Below are positions 6,125 through 9,243 of a stretch of 9,243 nucleotides of DNA, piece after piece. This stretch comes from Coriobacteriia bacterium (lineage in GTDB: Bacteria > Actinomycetota > Coriobacteriia > WRKU01 > WQUG01), in NCBI GenBank assembly GCA_009779395.1, contig WREJ01000036.1, positions 1 through 9,243 of the forward strand, given 5' to 3'. The first letter of the stretch is position 1, and every line of letters starts with the position of its first letter. The notes beneath the pieces are model-generated. The model was not told where the DNA came from and did no database searches. It was given only the letters and a program-made list of their open reading frames with translations. The translations under genes and the position numbers were made by a program.

Positions 6125-7297
6125 ATGAGCAAAGACAAGAACACTGGCAGTACTCAGGAGGAGAGTTTGTCCAGAACTCCCCTGTATGACGAACACCTTG
6201 CCCTCGCTGCCACGATGAGTCCCTTTGCTGGTTTCGAGATGCCGCTGCAGTATCAGGGCATTGTCGAAGAAAACCTTGCAACACGCGAGCAGGTTGGCAT
6301 TTTTGACGTGTCACACATGGCAACTTTTCGTGTCAGTGGGGAAGCTGCTGCTGACTTTTTGCAGCGCATGCTGACCAACGATCTAGAAAAGATTGGCGAT
6401 TTGGGTGCTGCTCAGTATACGTTGCTGCTTGATACAGATGGCGGCATCATCGATGACCTGATTGTCTACAATACCGGTGCCGAATTTATGCTGATTGCTA
6501 ATGCAAGCAATCGCGAGACGGTGTTTGAGTGGTTGCAGCAACACCTGCCGGCTGCTGGCGACGATACTGCTGCTGCTGCTGATGAGGCTGCCGATGACTC
6601 GACAGAAGTCACCCTGTATGACGAGTCTGACAGAACTGCCCTTATTGCTGTGCAAGGCCCCGAAGCCCTTGCTGTTATCAAAGAACTAGCAACAGATGCG
6701 GATTGGCAGCCTCCTGAGCGCTTTCATATTTCGGCGATTGATTTGACAGGTGGCGCGCGCGTGCTTATCGCACGAACTGGCTATACCGGCGAGGACGGAG
6801 TTGAGCTGGTCATGCACAAAGAAGATGCTCCTGCTGTGTGGCGTGCTCTGCTGTCTTTTGACAATGTGACCCCGGTGGGTTTGGGTGCGCGTGATACTCT
6901 GCGTCTAGAGATGGGCTACCACCTGTATGGCAGTGACATGGACAGAAGCAGAAACCCCATCGAGGCGGCCTTGGGTTGGGTGTGTCCCGCAGCAAAGAGG
7001 GGATACATCGGACAAGAAGCTGTCGCACAAGCACGCGCAAACGGTACGGCAGAAAAGCTGGTGCACCTGACGGTTACCGGCGGCATTCCCCGTACTGGCT
7101 TTCCCGTGTTTGACGGTGACGAGCAGATTGGCACTATCGCCAGTGGTTCACACTCCCCGGCATTGGGGACAGGAATCGCAACCGCCTATGTTCCTGCACG
7201 CTACAGCGCAGAGGGCACGCAGCTAAAAGTTGGCATCCGCAAGCGCAAAGCAGATGCAACAGTGGTTAAACCGCCTTTTCTCAAGAAAGACGAGTGA
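6125..7297 (+). CDS. gcvT: Glycine cleavage system T protein (aminomethyltransferase)
   Basis: GcvT transfers the methylene carbon from the aminomethyl-lipoyl group of H protein to tetrahydrofolate, releasing ammonia and giving 5,10-methylene-tetrahydrofolate. Family motifs in order: RTPLYDEH (17-24), FAGFEMPLQY (34-43), GIFDVSHM (58-65), GGIIDDLIVY (106-115, holding the conserved catalytic-site Asp), AVQGPEA (175-181), RTGYTGEDGVEL (217-228), GLGARDTLRLE (252-262, folate site region), SGSHSPALGTGIA (340-352) and the C-terminal KPPFLK. Length is 390 residues, against about 360-370 usually. The excess is a 15-16 residue polar N-terminus and an Ala/Asp-rich insertion at about 144-160. The insertion lies in a variable loop, so activity is probably kept. 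The stop overlaps the GTG start of lplA as GTGA. The partners gcvH and gcvP are not in the window; the downstream lipoate genes fit the need to lipoylate H protein. Confidence 0.95.
   Translation: MSKDKNTGSTQEESLSRTPLYDEHLALAATMSPFAGFEMPLQYQGIVEENLATREQVGIFDVSHMATFRVSGEAAADFLQRMLTNDLEKIGDLGAAQYTLLLDTDGGIIDDLIVYNTGAEFMLIANASNRETVFEWLQQHLPAAGDDTAAAADEAADDSTEVTLYDESDRTALIAVQGPEALAVIKELATDADWQPPERFHISAIDLTGGARVLIARTGYTGEDGVELVMHKEDAPAVWRALLSFDNVTPVGLGARDTLRLEMGYHLYGSDMDRSRNPIEAALGWVCPAAKRGYIGQEAVAQARANGTAEKLVHLTVTGGIPRTGFPVFDGDEQIGTIASGSHSPALGTGIATAYVPARYSAEGTQLKVGIRKRKADATVVKPPFLKKDE
6567..6581 (+). repeat. (CTG)5 trinucleotide repeat inside gcvT
   Basis: Five perfect CTG units sit in the segment that encodes the Ala-rich part of the GcvT insertion (read in frame as GCT alanine codons). 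Imperfect continuation (GATGAGGCTG) follows. Such a run could expand or shrink by slippage in steps of one residue without breaking the frame. Confidence 0.8.
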
Positions 7298-8364
7298 CGG
7301 GCGCAAGACAGGTGACACGCCGTGATGCAGCGTACTATTTTGCGCAGGAGGACTACCTTTTGCAGCAGCGTATGAGCAGTGAGGCGCTGATGCTGCTGTG
7401 GCAGACTGAACCTACTGTCATGGTGGGTCAGTATCAACTGCCCTTGGCGGAGTTTGACCAAAAACGTGCCCGCACGCTGGGTATTACTCTGGTGCGGCGT
7501 CCCAGTGGCGGCGGTGCTATCTATACTGATGCCGGAACGGTTCAGTTCAGCCTAGTGTTGCCAGGCGCAGCTGACCTTGCTGACCCCTATCCACAGGCTG
7601 CTGCCCGCGAGCAGTGTGCAAAGCTGCTAGTCGCGGCTCTTCGCGAGTTAGGAATTGCGACAGAGCAGCAGGGGCGAAACGACATTGTGCTGTCAGAAGG
7701 TGCGCTTGTGGGTAAAAAAATCGCCGGCATGGCACAATTTGCGCGTGGTACCGCGGTCTGCACCCACGCTTCCTTGCTGTTTGATACAAATCTCGAGGTG
7801 CTGGCAGATTTACTGCGTGTTGACGACGAGAAGTTTCGCAGCAAAGCTGTCACTTCAGTCCGTAGTCGTGTGAGCAACATCAAAGATTACGCCACAGACG
7901 GTGCCGCTGACCACGCCAGCGCGCTGCAAGACTGCTGCGCGCAGCAGTTTCTGCAGCATCTGCGCTGCGCCCTGTTGCAGGTGGCAGCGTCCTGTGGTCT
8001 TGCTAGCTTGCGCGAATACCAGACCGCCGCCGCTGACCTGCCACACATCGAAAGCATTTTCTGCGAAAAATACGGCAACCCAGAATGGACGCTTGCGAAA
8101 ACTCCGCCTTTTACGACTCATAGTAGCAAGCGTTTTTCTGCAGGCAAGCTGGATGCTTACTTTCAGGTGCGCAAGGGTGTGGTTGCGCAGTGCGCGCTGC
8201 ACGGCGATTTTTTGGGCACGCTTCCGGTGGCGCAGCTGCAGGCGACTCTGGTGGGTCTGCCTTTTACACGGACAGATTTTGCGGCGGCTTTGCAGAGTGT
8301 GGACCTGCGCCCCTACCTGGGCGATATCACAGGGGAGGAGTTTCTGACCAGTGTCTTTGACTGA
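7294..8364 (+). CDS. lplA: Lipoate-protein ligase A
   Basis: LplA activates free lipoate with ATP and attaches it to a specific lysine of lipoyl domains, for example the glycine-cleavage H protein. The 356 residues contain the catalytic domain: VGQYQ (44-48), RRPSGGGAIY (68-77), GRNDI (127-131), GKKIAGMAQF (140-149, with K142 aligning with the active-site lysine of the family) and SVRSRVSNI (188-196). The C-terminal accessory domain is present (about 255-356: EKYGNPEWTLAKTPPF, HGDFLGTLP, LGDITGEEF), so this is a full-length ligase rather than an octanoyltransferase of the LipB or LipM type. At the common HGTLL position it reads HASLL (158-162). The GTG start at 7294 overlaps the gcvT stop; a second GTG at 7312 is possible. 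Coupled translation with gcvT is likely, and the end overlaps lipA. Confidence 0.92.
   Translation: MTGARQVTRRDAAYYFAQEDYLLQQRMSSEALMLLWQTEPTVMVGQYQLPLAEFDQKRARTLGITLVRRPSGGGAIYTDAGTVQFSLVLPGAADLADPYPQAAAREQCAKLLVAALRELGIATEQQGRNDIVLSEGALVGKKIAGMAQFARGTAVCTHASLLFDTNLEVLADLLRVDDEKFRSKAVTSVRSRVSNIKDYATDGAADHASALQDCCAQQFLQHLRCALLQVAASCGLASLREYQTAAADLPHIESIFCEKYGNPEWTLAKTPPFTTHSSKRFSAGKLDAYFQVRKGVVAQCALHGDFLGTLPVAQLQATLVGLPFTRTDFAAALQSVDLRPYLGDITGEEFLTSVFD
8334..8338 (+). promoter_or_regulatory. Ribosome binding site of lipA inside lplA
   Basis: GGAGG, within a longer purine run (8331-8340), lies 12 bases before the GTG at 8351. The lipA frame has a stop at 8345-8347, so the GTG at 8351 (or TTG at 8357) is the first possible start. 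Confidence 0.55.
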
Positions 8365-9243
8365 TGCGACTTCCCAAGAGGCTGAAGCAAGAAAGCTGCC
8401 GCTGCGCAAACCGCCGTGGTTGCGCCTGTCGCGCAGCAATGATCCCAACCAGCAACTAGTCGAGGGTCTGCTGAAAGAATTAGGACTGAACACCGTCTGC
8501 AAAGAGGCAAATTGTCCCAACTATTCCGACTGTTTTTCGCGCAAAACGGCGACTTTTCTTATTATGGGAACTGTCTGTACACGCAATTGCCGCTTTTGCA
8601 ATGTCAGCCACGGTCCGCCCAAAAGTCTTGACCCAAGCGAGCCGGCGCGCGTAGCACAGGCGGTGCAAAAACTGGGTCTGAACTACGTGGTGGTGACTTC
8701 GGTGACACGCGATGACCTGCCAGATGGTGGAGCAACGCATTTCTCTGCCACCATTTGCGCCATCAAGCAAGCGACACCCACAACGGCAATCGAGGTTCTT
8801 ATTCCCGACTTTCAGGGTAGCGCAGAGGCACTTGCGCTGGTCGCTGCAGCACAGCCAAAGGTGATTAGCCACAACATAGAGACCGTGGCGGAGTTATATC
8901 CACAGGTACGCGCGCAGGCCAACTACCAGCAATCGCTTGACCTGCTAGCGGCAATCAAGCAGCACAACCCCCACATCATCAGCAAATCAGGCATCATGCT
9001 AGGCCTCGGCGAGACCAGAGAGCAGCTTACGCGCCTTTTTGCTGATCTGCGCACAGCAGGCTGCGAAGTGCTGACGATTGGACAGTATTTGGCACCCAGT
9101 TTGGACCACTATCCCGTGCAAGAATATCTGGAACCAGCACTGTTTGAAGAGTACGGAGAATTAGCACGAGAGTATGGCTTTAAAGTGGTGTCAGCACCGC
9201 TGGTCAGAAGCTCTTACAGAGCACACCAGGTGGCCAGACTCGG
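8351..9243 (+). CDS. lipA: Lipoyl synthase (radical SAM), 3' end cut by the window
   Basis: LipA inserts two sulfur atoms into an octanoyl group bound to a lipoyl-domain lysine, using S-adenosylmethionine and two [4Fe-4S] clusters. The visible 297 residues contain all three hallmarks. The auxiliary-cluster motif C-x4-C-x5-C has C50, C55, C61. The radical-SAM motif C-x3-C-x2-C has C76, C80, C83 (CTRNCRFC). The C-terminal RSSY (286-289) carries the serine that ligates the auxiliary cluster. Other family stretches are VTRDDLPDGGA, SHNIETV, SKSGIMLGLGE and LTIGQYLAPS. Family members are about 290-320 residues, so probably only a short tail is missing. The start is GTG at 8351, overlapping lplA by 14 bases; it does not appear as an ATG-started frame. 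With lplA, both attachment of free lipoate and synthesis from octanoyl groups look possible, although lipB is not seen. Confidence 0.94.
   Translation, partial: MSLTDATSQEAEARKLPLRKPPWLRLSRSNDPNQQLVEGLLKELGLNTVCKEANCPNYSDCFSRKTATFLIMGTVCTRNCRFCNVSHGPPKSLDPSEPARVAQAVQKLGLNYVVVTSVTRDDLPDGGATHFSATICAIKQATPTTAIEVLIPDFQGSAEALALVAAAQPKVISHNIETVAELYPQVRAQANYQQSLDLLAAIKQHNPHIISKSGIMLGLGETREQLTRLFADLRTAGCEVLTIGQYLAPSLDHYPVQEYLEPALFEEYGELAREYGFKVVSAPLVRSSYRAHQVARL

Noticed and set aside
7855..8520. A 221-codon open frame on the minus strand across lplA and lipA
   Set aside because: It lies opposite two clearly recognised genes with intact motifs, and its translation has no recognisable domain and an odd, Arg/Ser/Cys-rich composition.

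Overview
The window is a tightly packed stretch of bacterial chromosome, about 52% G+C by eye. Every supported gene lies on the + strand, and no gap between genes exceeds about 60 bases. There is no RNA gene, CRISPR array, transposase, phage gene or clear intrinsic terminator. The gene content (a VanW-type wall protein, a phenylacetate-CoA-ligase-type enzyme paired with a double-ACT protein, and a glycine-cleavage T protein with lipoate genes) suggests a Gram-positive, probably anaerobic, amino-acid-using bacterium. An actinomycete of the Coriobacteriia is my best guess. This rests on gene content and moderate G+C only, so it is low confidence.

Layout. Bases 1-131 hold the last 42 codons of an ABC transporter ATPase. 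Next come a CDP-alcohol phosphatidyltransferase (159-911, PgsA-like) and, overlapping it by ATGA, a large membrane-anchored VanW protein (908-2941) with two peptidoglycan-binding-like repeats and a G5-like C-terminus. An AMP-forming aryl-acid CoA ligase of the PaaK type (3002-4315) is followed by a 141-residue double-ACT protein (4344-4769). A DacA-like D-alanyl-D-alanine carboxypeptidase homologue (4817-6073) comes next. The end of the window is a glycine-cleavage/lipoate block: gcvT (6125-7297), lplA (7294-8364) and lipA (8351 to the edge, nearly complete), each overlapping the next.

How the genes fit together. PgsA, VanW and the DacA homologue all concern the cell envelope. The PaaK-ACT pair is a recurring partnership thought to handle aryl acids derived from amino acids. 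GcvT needs the lipoylated H protein, and LplA (lipoate attachment) and LipA (sulfur insertion) supply that lipoyl group. gcvH, gcvP and lipB are not in the window.

The most notable observation is that the DacA homologue has Ala instead of the nucleophilic Ser of its SxxK motif, while SGN, KTG, signal peptide and C-terminal region are intact. It looks like a conserved but catalytically dead enzyme. Other oddities are a perfect 15-bp tandem duplication that copies the ACT gene's stop codon inside a hairpin, and an Ala/Asp-rich insertion in GcvT that contains a CTG repeat. I did not find a clearly new multi-gene system.
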